From Hypericum androsaemum (Eukaryota > Streptophyta > Magnoliopsida > Malpighiales > Hypericaceae): DNA of 64,000 nucleotides. Below the pieces are notes generated by a model that searched no databases, was not told where the DNA came from, and worked only from the letters and a program-made list of their open reading frames with translations. Positions 43,261 through 53,900 of this stretch are shown here, piece by piece. The translations under genes and the position numbers were made by a program. Position 1 is the stretch's first letter. The number at the start of each line of letters is the position of its first letter. The DNA lies in NCBI GenBank assembly GCA_963995505.1, contig OZ023194.1:9110428-9174427 (forward strand). The letters are read 5' to 3'.

Positions 43261-46185
43261 ATGAGCAGCAACCATTTGCTGTTCTTGATGCTGTTTCTTC
43301 TTCTAGCATCTCAAACTTGTGCAGCTGATAGTTTCCAAGGAGATCAATCAACAGGCACATACTATTGGCTCCTAAGAATCAAATCTGAGCTTGTTCATCC
43401 AGTAGGAGTGCTTGATACCTGGTCAACTGGAGCTCATTTCTGCAGCTGGAGTGGAATTGTATGCTCACATGATCAGAACCAAGTCTTGGTGCTGAATCTA
43501 TCAGGCTCAGGCCTTTCGAGTTCGATCCCGAGTGATCTCTGGCGTCTCTCTTCACTTCAAATGCTTGATCTGTCTTCGAATTCTCTCACTGGTTCGATTC
43601 CTCCGGAGCTCGGGAAGCTTCAGAGCTTGAGGGAACTGCTTCTGTACTCGAATTCCCTCTCCGGTAGCATTCCCGACGAGGTTGGCCTATTGAAGAAGCT
43701 GCAGGCTCTTAGGATAGGAGATAACAGGCTGTCAGGTGCAATCCCACATAGTATTGGCAAATTGACAGAGCTGAGAATATTAGCTCTGGCATATTGCCAA
43801 TTGAATGGAAGTATCCCAGCTGAGATTGGCAACTTGAGGCAGCTGGTGTCTCTGGACTTGCAGAGGAACAATCTCAATGGCCTCATACCAGAAGAGATTG
43901 AGGGGTGTCAAGAGCTTCGGAATTTTGCAGCATCGAATAATAGGCTCGAGGGAGACATCCCGGATTCTATAGGGAGGCTCGAGTCCCTGGAGATACTGAA
44001 CTTGGCCAACAACACCCTTTCAGGACCACTTCCTATTCAGTTAAGTGGCCTTGCAAGTTTGAAGTACTTGAATCTGCTTGGAAACAGATTGAGCGGCCGG
44101 ATCCCCTCGGAGATGAAGCAGTTGTTGCAGCTTCAGAGGCTTGACTTATCAGCAAACAATCTGTCCGGAAGTTTAGGCCCGTTCGGCACTCAGTTTACGC
44201 GTCTCGAAACTTTGGTGCTCACCGGAAATGGCCTAACCGGTAGCATCCCGAGCGATTTCTGCGTCGGGAAATCTAATCTACGGCAGCTTTTCCTGGCACA
44301 GAATCATCTATCAGGGGAATTCCCTGTTGAAGTACTGAAGTGTTCATCCCTTGAACAACTAGACCTCTCGAATAACCAGTTCGAAGGGACTCTGCCATCC
44401 GACATGGACAAACTAGTCAACCTGACTGATCTCTTGCTCAACAACAACAGCTTCAGGGGAGATCTTCCTCCTGAAATCGGGAACCTGACGAACTTGGCGA
44501 ATCTTTATCTGTTTACCAACATGATCACCGGGAGGCTTCCACCGGAAATCGGAAAGTTGCAGAGGTTGAGTTCTATCTATCTCTATGATAATCAGATGAT
44601 AGGAACAATTCCAAGAGAGCTAACTAACTGCACCAGCCTAACAGAAATCGATTTCTCCGGGAACTACTTCTCAGGGCCAATTCCTGCAACCATTGGGAAG
44701 CTTCAGAAGCTAAATGTGCTTGATCTAAGGCAGAATGACTTGTCAGGTCCAATCCCACCAAGCTTGGGATATTGCAAGAAGCTTCAGATCATGGCATTAG
44801 CCGATAACAAGCTCTCCGGGATCGTTCCACCGACATTCCGGTTGCTGTCAGATATGTTCAAAGTCACCCTTTACAACAACTCCTTTGTAGGTCCTCTCCC
44901 TGCATCTCTTTCCCTTCTCAAGAACCTGAAGATCATCAACTTCTCTCACAATAGGTTCAGTGGAAGCATTTCTCCTCTCTTGGGATCCAATGCTCTCACC
45001 CTCTTGGACTTGACGAATAACAGCTTCTCCGGCCCCATTCCCGCGCAACTAGCAACGTCGAGAAACTTGAGCCGACTGCGCCTTGCACACAACCATCTGA
45101 ATGGAAGCATCCCTCCGGAGTTCGGCCGACTTAATGAGCTCAAGTTCCTTGACCTGTCATTCAACAATCTCACAGGAGAAGTTGGTTTGCAGCTTTCGAA
45201 CTGCAAGGGCCTCGAACACCTGCTCCTCAGCAGCAATCAGCTTACAGGAAACTTGCCAACATGGTTAGGGGACTTGTCCGAGCTCGGAGAGCTTGACTTA
45301 TCGTCCAACGACCTCACGGGGCGAATTCCGGCCGAGCTTGGCACATGTTCGAATTTGCTCAAGCTTTCTCTCCACAGCAACAGCCTGTCAGGAAACATGC
45401 CACCCGAAATCGGCAACCTTTCCTCTCTCAATGTCCTCAACTTGCAGACCAACAACCTGTCCGGGCCGATTCCATCAACAATCCAGGGCTGCAAAAAGCT
45501 GTTCGAGCTAAGGCTGTCCGAGAACAACTTGTCAGGTTCGATCCCGGACGAGCTTGGAAAGCTATCAGAATTACAAGTAATCCTTGATCTCAGCAAGAAC
45601 AGCTTCTCAGGACAAATACCATCTTCCCTTGGGAGCCTCATCAAGTTAGAGAGACTCAACCTCTCTTCCAACCACCTACAAGGCGAAATACCCGCCTCGC
45701 TCGGAAAGCTGACAAGCCTCCACGGATTAAACCTGTCGAACAACGACCTCCATGGCCAACTCCTTTCAACATTCTCAAGATTCCCACGAAGCTCCTTTTC
45801 GGGTAACAATGCGCTCTGCGGCCGGCCATTGCAGCCCTGCCTGGACTCGGCCGGACAATCGAAAGGGCGGCTCTCGGATGCGGCTGTCGCGGGAATCACG
45901 GTGGCCATTGTCTTTACATCAACTTTGATATGCTTGGTGATGATCTATGTGATGGTCAGAATGTGGTGCAACTGGAGAAGAGCTTCCATATTGAGGATGG
46001 AGGGGAAAGAGGAACACAAATGGCAACTTAACAAGACAACTACACCAGGGGAGGAGTACTTGAAACTTAACAACTCCATGACATTGGCTCCATCACAGGA
46101 TCATAATAAGCAAGCATCTTCAGGAACATGCATATTCCAGTTCAGAGTGGATAATAATAATAATAATAATAATACCCTCCATTAA
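43261..46185 (+). CDS. LRR receptor-like protein (GSO-like ectodomain, no kinase)
   Basis: One uninterrupted 974-aa frame. Residues 1-21 form a signal peptide (LLFLMLFLLLASQTCAA). An N-terminal cap with paired cysteines (FCSWSGIVC) follows, then about 30 leucine-rich repeats of the plant extracellular type (L-x-L-x-x-N-x-L-x-G-x-I-P) and a C-terminal cysteine cap (NALCGRPLQPC). One membrane span lies at about 874-899, and the cytoplasmic tail is about 75 residues. The repeat region resembles GASSHO (GSO1/GSO2) receptor kinases, but there is no kinase domain. It ends like related plant receptor-like proteins (CIFQFRVD), so the lack is probably native rather than a truncation. Such proteins usually signal through partner kinases at the plasma membrane; the ligand is unknown. 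The very C-terminus carries seven Asn from an AAT/AAC repeat. Confidence 0.9.
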   Translation: MSSNHLLFLMLFLLLASQTCAADSFQGDQSTGTYYWLLRIKSELVHPVGVLDTWSTGAHFCSWSGIVCSHDQNQVLVLNLSGSGLSSSIPSDLWRLSSLQMLDLSSNSLTGSIPPELGKLQSLRELLLYSNSLSGSIPDEVGLLKKLQALRIGDNRLSGAIPHSIGKLTELRILALAYCQLNGSIPAEIGNLRQLVSLDLQRNNLNGLIPEEIEGCQELRNFAASNNRLEGDIPDSIGRLESLEILNLANNTLSGPLPIQLSGLASLKYLNLLGNRLSGRIPSEMKQLLQLQRLDLSANNLSGSLGPFGTQFTRLETLVLTGNGLTGSIPSDFCVGKSNLRQLFLAQNHLSGEFPVEVLKCSSLEQLDLSNNQFEGTLPSDMDKLVNLTDLLLNNNSFRGDLPPEIGNLTNLANLYLFTNMITGRLPPEIGKLQRLSSIYLYDNQMIGTIPRELTNCTSLTEIDFSGNYFSGPIPATIGKLQKLNVLDLRQNDLSGPIPPSLGYCKKLQIMALADNKLSGIVPPTFRLLSDMFKVTLYNNSFVGPLPASLSLLKNLKIINFSHNRFSGSISPLLGSNALTLLDLTNNSFSGPIPAQLATSRNLSRLRLAHNHLNGSIPPEFGRLNELKFLDLSFNNLTGEVGLQLSNCKGLEHLLLSSNQLTGNLPTWLGDLSELGELDLSSNDLTGRIPAELGTCSNLLKLSLHSNSLSGNMPPEIGNLSSLNVLNLQTNNLSGPIPSTIQGCKKLFELRLSENNLSGSIPDELGKLSELQVILDLSKNSFSGQIPSSLGSLIKLERLNLSSNHLQGEIPASLGKLTSLHGLNLSNNDLHGQLLSTFSRFPRSSFSGNNALCGRPLQPCLDSAGQSKGRLSDAAVAGITVAIVFTSTLICLVMIYVMVRMWCNWRRASILRMEGKEEHKWQLNKTTTPGEEYLKLNNSMTLAPSQDHNKQASSGTCIFQFRVDNNNNNNNTLH
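46149..46173 (+). repeat. (AAT)n microsatellite inside coding sequence
   Basis: An ATAAT-type trinucleotide run encodes seven consecutive asparagines four residues before the stop of the LRR receptor-like gene. Length variation would alter only the tail. Confidence 0.85.
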
Positions 46186-46584
46186 GATGATAGTTTGTGT
46201 ATTTCTTAAGATTTTTCATGAATAACTAAATTTTTATACATTGTTATACCTAATATTTGAATCGTGAATTTTTGCTAATTCATATTTACGCATTGTACAA
46301 TTGTTAATCTGCTGGAGTCTGTTTTAATTTCTTCGATATACGGTCCTTTTTTTTGTTGATAAGTTGATTATATTGCATATATTTAATTGCACACATCTAG
46401 TGTTTTCTAGGTACAAATTTTTAATGATACATAGATGAATAATTAAGTAATTGAATACAAACATTAAATACAAGTTAAATACATGCGTGGAATTGGTCAA
46501 AGTAATAAGTAGCTTGGAAAGGAAAAAAATAGGTTTCGACATTGACTCTGAATACTCGTTTATAAGAAAATAGCAGTAGGCTAA

Positions 46585-47115
46585 TTACACTAAAATCTCT
46601 ATAAAGTAATAACCTCTCTAAACTGATAGAAAGTATCGGTCCCGAGTCGGGAACCAGTGTTAAAATTTGATAACCTTTCTATCGTAATAACTAATATGTT
46701 TTCAAAAAAATTTAGCATTAAATTTCAGTCTCAATTTTCGTATAAACTGATATTTTTTATAAATACACATATTTTTACATACTTTACAAATGCTAAAAAT
46801 ATTTTTAAATACTAATTTATGCTAGACATGTTTGTTTGATAAATTTTACATAATCATTTATTTTATTGATTATCTTCAAATAGTCTTTGTAAATGTTAAA
46901 AAATATTTCAATCGATTGTAGCATTTGACTAATGCTATAAGCTGATATTTTAGTTGACATGAATATAGACGAAACATTTTTTTGGCATTTACGTATTTAT
47001 TGCTCCAAAACTCAATTTTAATATTTTCGGAGAAAAAAATAAACCTCTCTGATGTGATAACCTATCTAAAATGATAAATTTTTTCCAATCCCAATGATAT
47101 CATTTTAGAAAAATT
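46585..47115. mobile_element. MITE-like element (TA-flanked)
   Basis: The left end ACTAAAATCTCTATAAAG and the right end (reverse complement ATAGTAAAATTTTTCTAAAA) are inverted and bordered by TA. The interior has repeated AATAACCTCTCTAAA-TGATA-type blocks. This resembles a widespread plant repeat family with the TATAGAGG/CCTCTATA end motif. A fragment of the same family lies at about 50510-50575. Confidence 0.5.
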
Positions 47116-47727
47116 TTACTATATTTGTCAAAACCCTCCTCAAACATTACTTGGACAACTCCAAGGAGTCTTCCCAATCTCTTGAGGCCTTCAAACTTAT
47201 TGGTTAAAACGTTTGCAACTTTGGGATACGATTCTAAGCCCAGACGTCCTAACAGACCCATCTAGCCCATGAACAAAGTAAAGCTCTTACGGCAATCTAA
47301 CGAAAATAACTTTGATCTCCTAAAAAACGAAAACAACTTTAAAATCTTTCAAAAATCATATCCAAATTTAATTAATCGACTTCTTATACTATCTAAAAAT
47401 ATTGGGACCTTCTGCAGGATGGTACTATACCATCTAGTCCAACTTCATTTTTACTTTGAAAAAAGGCGCCTATTGACCATGTCTGTTGGGGAAATTCACA
47501 TTCAGACCCAAAAAAAAACTTGTAAAACTTAATTATGGAATAAAGATGATTTTGTACCATGTGCTTATTGAAAATATATATTCAGCATCATGTACATAAA
47601 ATTAGCTCAGGTAGTGTCTTATATTATAATTTTACAATTCGCACCCCGTATTTAAAAATGCTCAAGTTAATATTATAGAACTAGCACCTAATAATTAATT
47701 TTTAGTGGCCCGCCATCATATTAAACG

Positions 47728-49351
47728 GGGGGAGATTCCATGGGGACTAGGGTAGTCCCCAAATTTGTGGACTAAAAAGAGATTGTGGCAATCTAGGTAT
47801 TAATAAAATAATTAAGGGTAAAATTGGAAAACTAATAGAAACAAAAGGGGAGATGGAAAATTAGCCGGCACATTTTTTATGGAAAGACTAAAAAGGTAAA
47901 AAAAAAATTAAACCAATCTCACGTGAAAAGAGGATGAGACTTTTTCTCTCTCTTTAAATTATTGTGAACTTCAAAAACCCTACCAGCTACCTTTTTTTTA
48001 AATAAATTCAAAGAACCAAAGAATGAAAATTCAATAGAAAACTAATATCACTGCGTTCGGAAACCAATATCACTGTATTCGAAAACCAATATCAGTACTT
48101 TCGAAAACCAATATCAGTACTTTCGGAAACCAATATCACTGCGTTCGAAAACCAATATCACTACGTTCGGAAACCAATATCACTGTATTCGAAAACCAAT
48201 ATCAGTACTTTCGAAAATCAATATCAGTACTTTCGGAAACTAATATCACTACCTTCGGAAACCAATATCACTACCTTCGGAAAACTGATATCACTATGTT
48301 CGGAAATCAATATCACGATGTTCGAAAACTAATATCACCACATTCGAAAACTAATATATCACCACATTCAAAAATCAATATCACTACAGACTAAAACCAA
48401 TAACAATACATACTCAAACCAATGTCACTACATTCGAAAACCAATATCACAACAACAAAAAACCAATACCATTAAGCTAAAAATCAATATCTATACAACT
48501 GAAAATCAATATCAACACAGCTAAAAACCAATATCACTACACCTTAAAACCAATATCTTTTACATCTCAAAACCAATTTCGCTACACCTTTAAACCAATA
48601 TCCATACAACTTTTAACCAATATCCATACACATTAAAACCAATATCAACACAGACACAAACCAAAGCCCCTGGGCGAGCGTGAAGGAGCCAAAGCTCAGC
48701 GACAGGCGTGGAGATTTGGACGAGAGCGGGAGGGCGCAACGAACTACTCAACTCGAAAACGAAGGCGGTGAAGGCAAATCTGAGTTGGAGGAGCCTTGGA
48801 GCAAATCTGAGGTTCTTCACGAAGCTTGTGCAAGTCGAGGAGGAATCGAGTTGGAGGAGACATAGATCTTACCGCCGTCGCCGTCGTCATCGCCATCGCC
48901 AACAAAACCCCCACCGTCGCCATGGCCAACAAACCTCCTGCCATCGTCATCGCCAACAAACCTCAAGAAGCCGACGCGGATCCTCCTTGTACGGACCGCG
49001 ACTCCAACGGAAAAATATATTTTGGATGATCTGGGTTTATAATTAAGTAGGTAGGGAAGGAAAATAGATTTTTGATGATATGAATTGGTATTTGGAATAC
49101 AGAGAGGGAGAGAGAGAAGAAGAAGAAGAAGAGGAAGAGACGTGGGAGAATGGTGGGTTGTGTTTAATTGGTATCTTTTTTTCCTGGGAGTATTAATTGG
49201 GTATCTTTTTTGTGTAAAAAAGTAAAAAATGTCCCTGATTGGTTATTGACCATCAGATTTGAAGATTTTTTTTTACAAATGAATCTGATGGCCCAAAATC
49301 TAGTCCCCACCTATGGACAAGATTTCTTCAGTCCCCGCTCAATCCACTCTC
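47728..49351. mobile_element. Mutator-like TIR element with internal tandem array and GC-rich cargo
   Basis: A 1624-bp interval flanked by a perfect 9-bp repeat, TATTAAACG, at 47719-47727 and 49352-49360. Its ends share GATT--GGGGACT-type inverted sequence, though they are diverged. Inside, from left to right: an AT-rich arm, about 28 copies of a 22-bp repeat (separate entry), and a GC-rich block at about 48665-49010 that ends before TTTGGATGATC. That block has Arg/Thr/Ala-rich frames and looks like captured or pseudo-exonic DNA. No transposase is present. Confidence 0.7.
48041..48655. repeat. 22-bp tandem repeat array, about 28 copies
   Basis: The unit core is ACCAATATCACT followed by a variable 4-6 bases, then TTCG(G/A)AA. 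Copies are head to tail with a regular 22-base period for the first half (48041-48300) and become more degenerate towards the right. There are no spacers, so this is a minisatellite and not a CRISPR. Confidence 0.9.
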
Positions 49352-49398
49352 TATTAAACGACGTACACGGCAATATGATGCCTCATGTTACTTCTATA

Positions 49399-49800
49399 GG
49401 GTATGGATTGGGTACGGAATCCAGATTCCGAATCGTTCAGAATGAAGACATGCGGAGGCTTTTTTGCAAAAATTTTAAAATATGGGGACCAAAATGCAAA
49501 AAGTCGTGTGCAAACACAGGTCTGAAACAAATGTCATTATGACATAACTACGCATGCAAGTATCACATAACAGCGCATGCCAGTATCATATAACTGCGCG
49601 TGCCGGTAAGATTTTTTTGCAAAAATGCTAAAATACGGGGACCAAAATGAAAAAAGCCACTCATGCAAGTATCATAAACGGGACATGCCGCTGTCACAAA
49701 TACACATGCCATTATCACATAACTGCGCTTGCCAGTTCGGTCCCCCCTTCATTCCAAACCGTTTGGAATGATTTCTTCACTCTGTACCCAATCCAAACCC
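49399..49800. mobile_element. Short TIR element with CATGC motifs
   Basis: 402 bp. The left end GGGTATGGATTGGGTACGGA is matched in reverse by the right end, which reads GGGTTTGGATTGGGTACAGA. Flanks ACTTCTATA and ACTTTTACA agree at 7 of 9. Inside are two copies of a GCAAAAAT-TAAAATA-GGGGACC block and several (A)TCACATAACTGCGC(A/G)TGCC units. Confidence 0.7.
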
Positions 49801-49834
49801 ACTTTTACATGCTGTCCTATTTCAAAAAAAATAT

Positions 49835-50395
49835 GAAAAAAGTTCTATTTAGCACCCTGTAGTTTCAAACTTTTAGAATTAAGGCCATGTGGTTTCAAAT
49901 TGGGAATTTAGTACCCTGTGGTCTACACATTTTTTTCCGGTTAGGTCCAGGGCACCTGCCCGACCAACTAGACGCACAACAGTACCTTTTTAAATCCACA
50001 ATGACGTGTAGTCTGGTAAATTACCAAAATAGTCCAAATATTATAAACCCATGACCAAAAACGCATCTTCTTCCCCAAAATTAGTTCCCTTCCTCATCAA
50101 ACACAAACACAACAATACAAGTCGCTACTCGAGAATAGTGTGGCGAGCCCGAATGGCCTCGGGGCTCTGGGTCAAGGCCACACCCAACTTGTAAACAACC
50201 ATCTCAAACAACACAAACAATTCCCTTTCATAAGCTTTAAAAAGGTACTGTTGTGCATCTAGTTGGCCGGGCAGGTGCCCTGGACCTGCCCGAAAAAAAA
50301 TGTGTAAATCACAGGGTACTAAATTCTCAATTTGAAACCACATAGATTTGATTCTTGAAGTCTGAAATTGCAGGGTACTAAATGGGACTTTTTCC
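49835..50395. mobile_element. TIR element with long arms and a small coding-like core
   Basis: Inverted arms of about 155 bp at 49835-49995 and 50240-50395 share TTTAGTACCCTG, TGTGGTTTCAAATTG, CAGGGCACCTGCCCG and AACAGTACCTTTTTAAA. The roughly 240-bp core has a minus-strand frame reading YERELFVLFEMVVYKLGVAL, possibly captured exon sequence of unknown origin. Confidence 0.75.
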
Positions 50396-50978
50396 AAAAA
50401 AAGTTATAATTGTACCTTTTACTAAGATCCAATCAAAAAATTGAGAAACCACCCTCCTATAAGCAAATGTCGTGGAGAGCAATAAATTTTAGTTTGTTTG
50501 GTCAAATATAACATTAACTCTATAAATTGATCTCCTGTAGAGTGATAATCTTTCTAAACTGATAAAAAGTAATGTTCAAGTCCAACCCAAATCTGAAACT
50601 TGCCAACTCCGGTGGCGGATTTCGATATTATGACCTGGACATGGTCAATTAAGGGCCGGATCGTCATAAAAACTTGAGAATGCAATTGGCAAAATCAATT
50701 TTCAAACAACAGGGCCGAAAAGTTTCCAAGTTCATAAAACCCTAAGAGCCTGAGTGTTTTTACCCATGATTCTGTCTTCGCAAATATTGACAGTCCCATC
50801 CAAATAAATGGATGTCAAAACCTCTACATTGATAGTAGTCTAATTGGCACTAGATCAGCTCTAATACATGTATTTACATCTTTTGACCTTACAGGTTAGC
50901 AGCAGCACCGGCTTAGTTCTACTAAAACTATCAAACAACTGGTTAGGGCTTGAATCCTCTTGGTTGCACTACAAGGAG

Positions 50979-53900
50979 CTATACATTTACACGTTCCTCT
51001 TTCAGATTATCCAAAAGCGACACTTCAGCCATGAGCCTTTCATACTCGCTTTCAACATCGTTAAGTTCGGCCCGAAGCTTTGACGCCTGCACAATCACAA
51101 GAGTGATGATTTCACGTCGATCTAAAGCTTGGCAACTAAATAGCTGTCTTTCTTCAACAGATGCAAGTATCTAGTCAAGTATATATATCAAGTTTAAAGA
51201 CGTGAACTCGAAGCCAATGAAGTACCTTCACAGAAAGTTCTTCCGTCGTCTTCTCATACTCTAAGCATCTGAAAAGTCGGACATATATTTCCGTTAAGGC
51301 AAAAAGTAAACTGAACACAATTTGTAAGTAGCCAATATCGAAACTATGGGATACCACTTGTTTTAATTAATTCTGTTTCGGTCAAGTGGCCATGCCGTGA
51401 AACTCCATAAATAATTTTGGCAAATTAGGGTTGATGAGAAAGTAGGAAATGCATGATCCACAAGATTTGATGCGTGTTACAACAATGTAGATGAATGCCT
51501 GTGTATAACTTTTACTTACCGAGCCCGGAGTTTCTCATTTTCTTGCTTCAAATTTGCAGCCTCGTGATGAGGAGTTGAGGTATGGAGCCGCTACAAAAAT
51601 GAGAGGAACCATTTTGTAACTAATGTCTCGACAACACTATCAGTTAACAGGTGGACATAAGTCTTTGCAACAAGTATCACGTGATATACATGATAGGGAG
51701 TTGCATCAGCATGAAAGAATAAGGCAGTTTTCTCTTCATATCGAATTCACGGTATGAAAGATAACACACTTCCATACTGTATCAATGAAGCTTTTTGGTC
51801 GTGAACTGCCTTTCGCTTTAATGGTTAATAAAAGGTTCCGCACGATCTAGATATTTTTTTGCACAGCACAGTTTTCACCTCAAGTGCTGACAATATTGGC
51901 CCTCTTGCCTACTTCATTTATTCCCCTAACATTCCATAATAGTATGGTTTTCAAATCCATTTAACTTGAACTATTCCCGCACTACCATCCCCATTCTTCT
52001 CTCGTTCATAAACAATATTAATTTATTACAATCTGAGTCAGTACATGTTAGTGAGTATTTATATACTCTACATAGTAATTCCACTATAACTTAGTGGGTG
52101 ACTAGTGGCGGGGAACATGGAAAAGGAGCTAGGGAACAAGGAAAGAAAAGTTGGCAGAAATCACGGAGGGAATCTCCTTTAGTTCATTCCTTCTACAAGC
52201 CCCTAAATTATATCTCTTCTCCAACATAAGGAAGTACCGAAAAGATTCATCGTCATGCCCTTAAACAAAAGACACCCAACAACTTGCAAACTTTGACCAG
52301 CGAGCGCATGGATGTCATACACCTCAACCTTTGTTTACGCGTGCACCACACACACCACATGCCTCATATTTTTCTCCCTACGGCGCATGTATTGCACGTG
52401 TCTATGAAATTATGAATAAAAGGGAAAAGGTTTCAAAAGGGCAGTGGAACTCAAGGATGGGTGGGGGACTGGAATACTAACTTGACTGGACTGGAGGACA
52501 AATAAAAGGGATATGGAGATATAGGTCTAACTCAATTCCAACAAAGGTAAAAGGTAAGGAATCAGTTCAGGTCCATAGGACCCTCAACCTACCCGTTTTA
52601 CTATGAATGAAAATAGGCCAAGTCAAATTTAGATTCAGATCCACAAATTTGAAAGTTGATCGAGATCTGTTGATTTAAGGATCTAGATTTAAATGCATTG
52701 GAACTGGACAAAATCCAGTTTGGACCAGTAGATCCAACATTTAAAAAAAATCCATAGCATCAATTAAAAAAAGAAATCAAGTATGGTCAAACATGTCTTT
52801 TAATGTTACTGTTAACTTGTTTAAATCGTAAAAACCACTACTGTTAAACTTGCATGTTAAATCCAACTAGTCACCACCAAAAAAAGAGCTTGTTAACTAG
52901 GGTTTCGGGAGCCTGGAGTGGAAGCAGAGTGTCGAGAGGGAAGAGGCGTGGTGTTTGAATTCTAGGGGTTTTGTCTGGAACCGCTTTATAATCCCTTTTG
53001 AGATCCAGAACTGATTAGTGGTCAAACTGAATATGCAGTGGACCTGCAACTAAATCAGGCTATGGATCCTTTTCCATCCCTAGACCTTAACTCTAAAGGT
53101 GGACGCATACCCTTATCTTACCCTAGACCTAGTCAATGTCAACAGACCTTGTTTTTGTGGGAATGCTGAGTGCCAAGCACGCTTTATTCAAAAGCAATCC
53201 ATGACTACATCGTGATAAGTTGGGCCATTTCCACTCCTACACTATCGTGTAATAGGAGGGGTGTGCATGCAGTGGGGGGCGACCCTCGGGATCATGATTT
53301 TTTTGGTCTACATACCTACTCCTTCCAGTTGCACTCATCACACAAGGTGCGTGTGAGGCAAGAAAATGAGAAGGAAAAAACACCCTAACTTCTTTTTGTT
53401 CTCTCGACGTGTTTTTTCGCTCCTTTCCTTAAGAAAAACGAAGATGGGGAACCTTGGGATCTAGATAGGTACCAATATCAATTGAACAAGGAGATAAAAG
53501 TAGAAGACCATCAATATAGCGTGTCAAGAAAAGGAAACATGTTGAGCAAGTTGCATTTCGATCAGAGTCAAGTGTTCGAGATTCACTTCAATGAACATCT
53601 ATAAAAAATGCGCAAAAATACCTGTGCCTCAGAGCTCCATTCTGCAACCAACCGGTTGGCCTTTTCCAATGCAGACAGTTCCACTCTTCCATGTTCCACT
53701 CTTTGCGATTCACTTTCAGTTTCCTTCCTCTTTGAACGTGATCCTGCCCAAAACCAAACCATTATGGCTAAAATGTAAAGATGGTCAAAGTTATTATGAA
53801 CAACAATGAAAAAAAAATTAAGATAGTACAATAGTGCCCAGTTACAAAGTTCATCCATGTCATCGTTGATGCAAAACCCCCCAAAAGAGAAATAACTTTA

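Noticed and set aside
45237..45908. 223-codon minus-strand frame inside the LRR gene
   Set aside because: Antisense shadow caused by the periodic leucine-rich repeat codons.
48041..48655. Regular short repeats that at first glance resemble a CRISPR array
   Set aside because: There are no unique spacers; units are contiguous at 22 bases and the host is a plant nuclear genome. It is a minisatellite.
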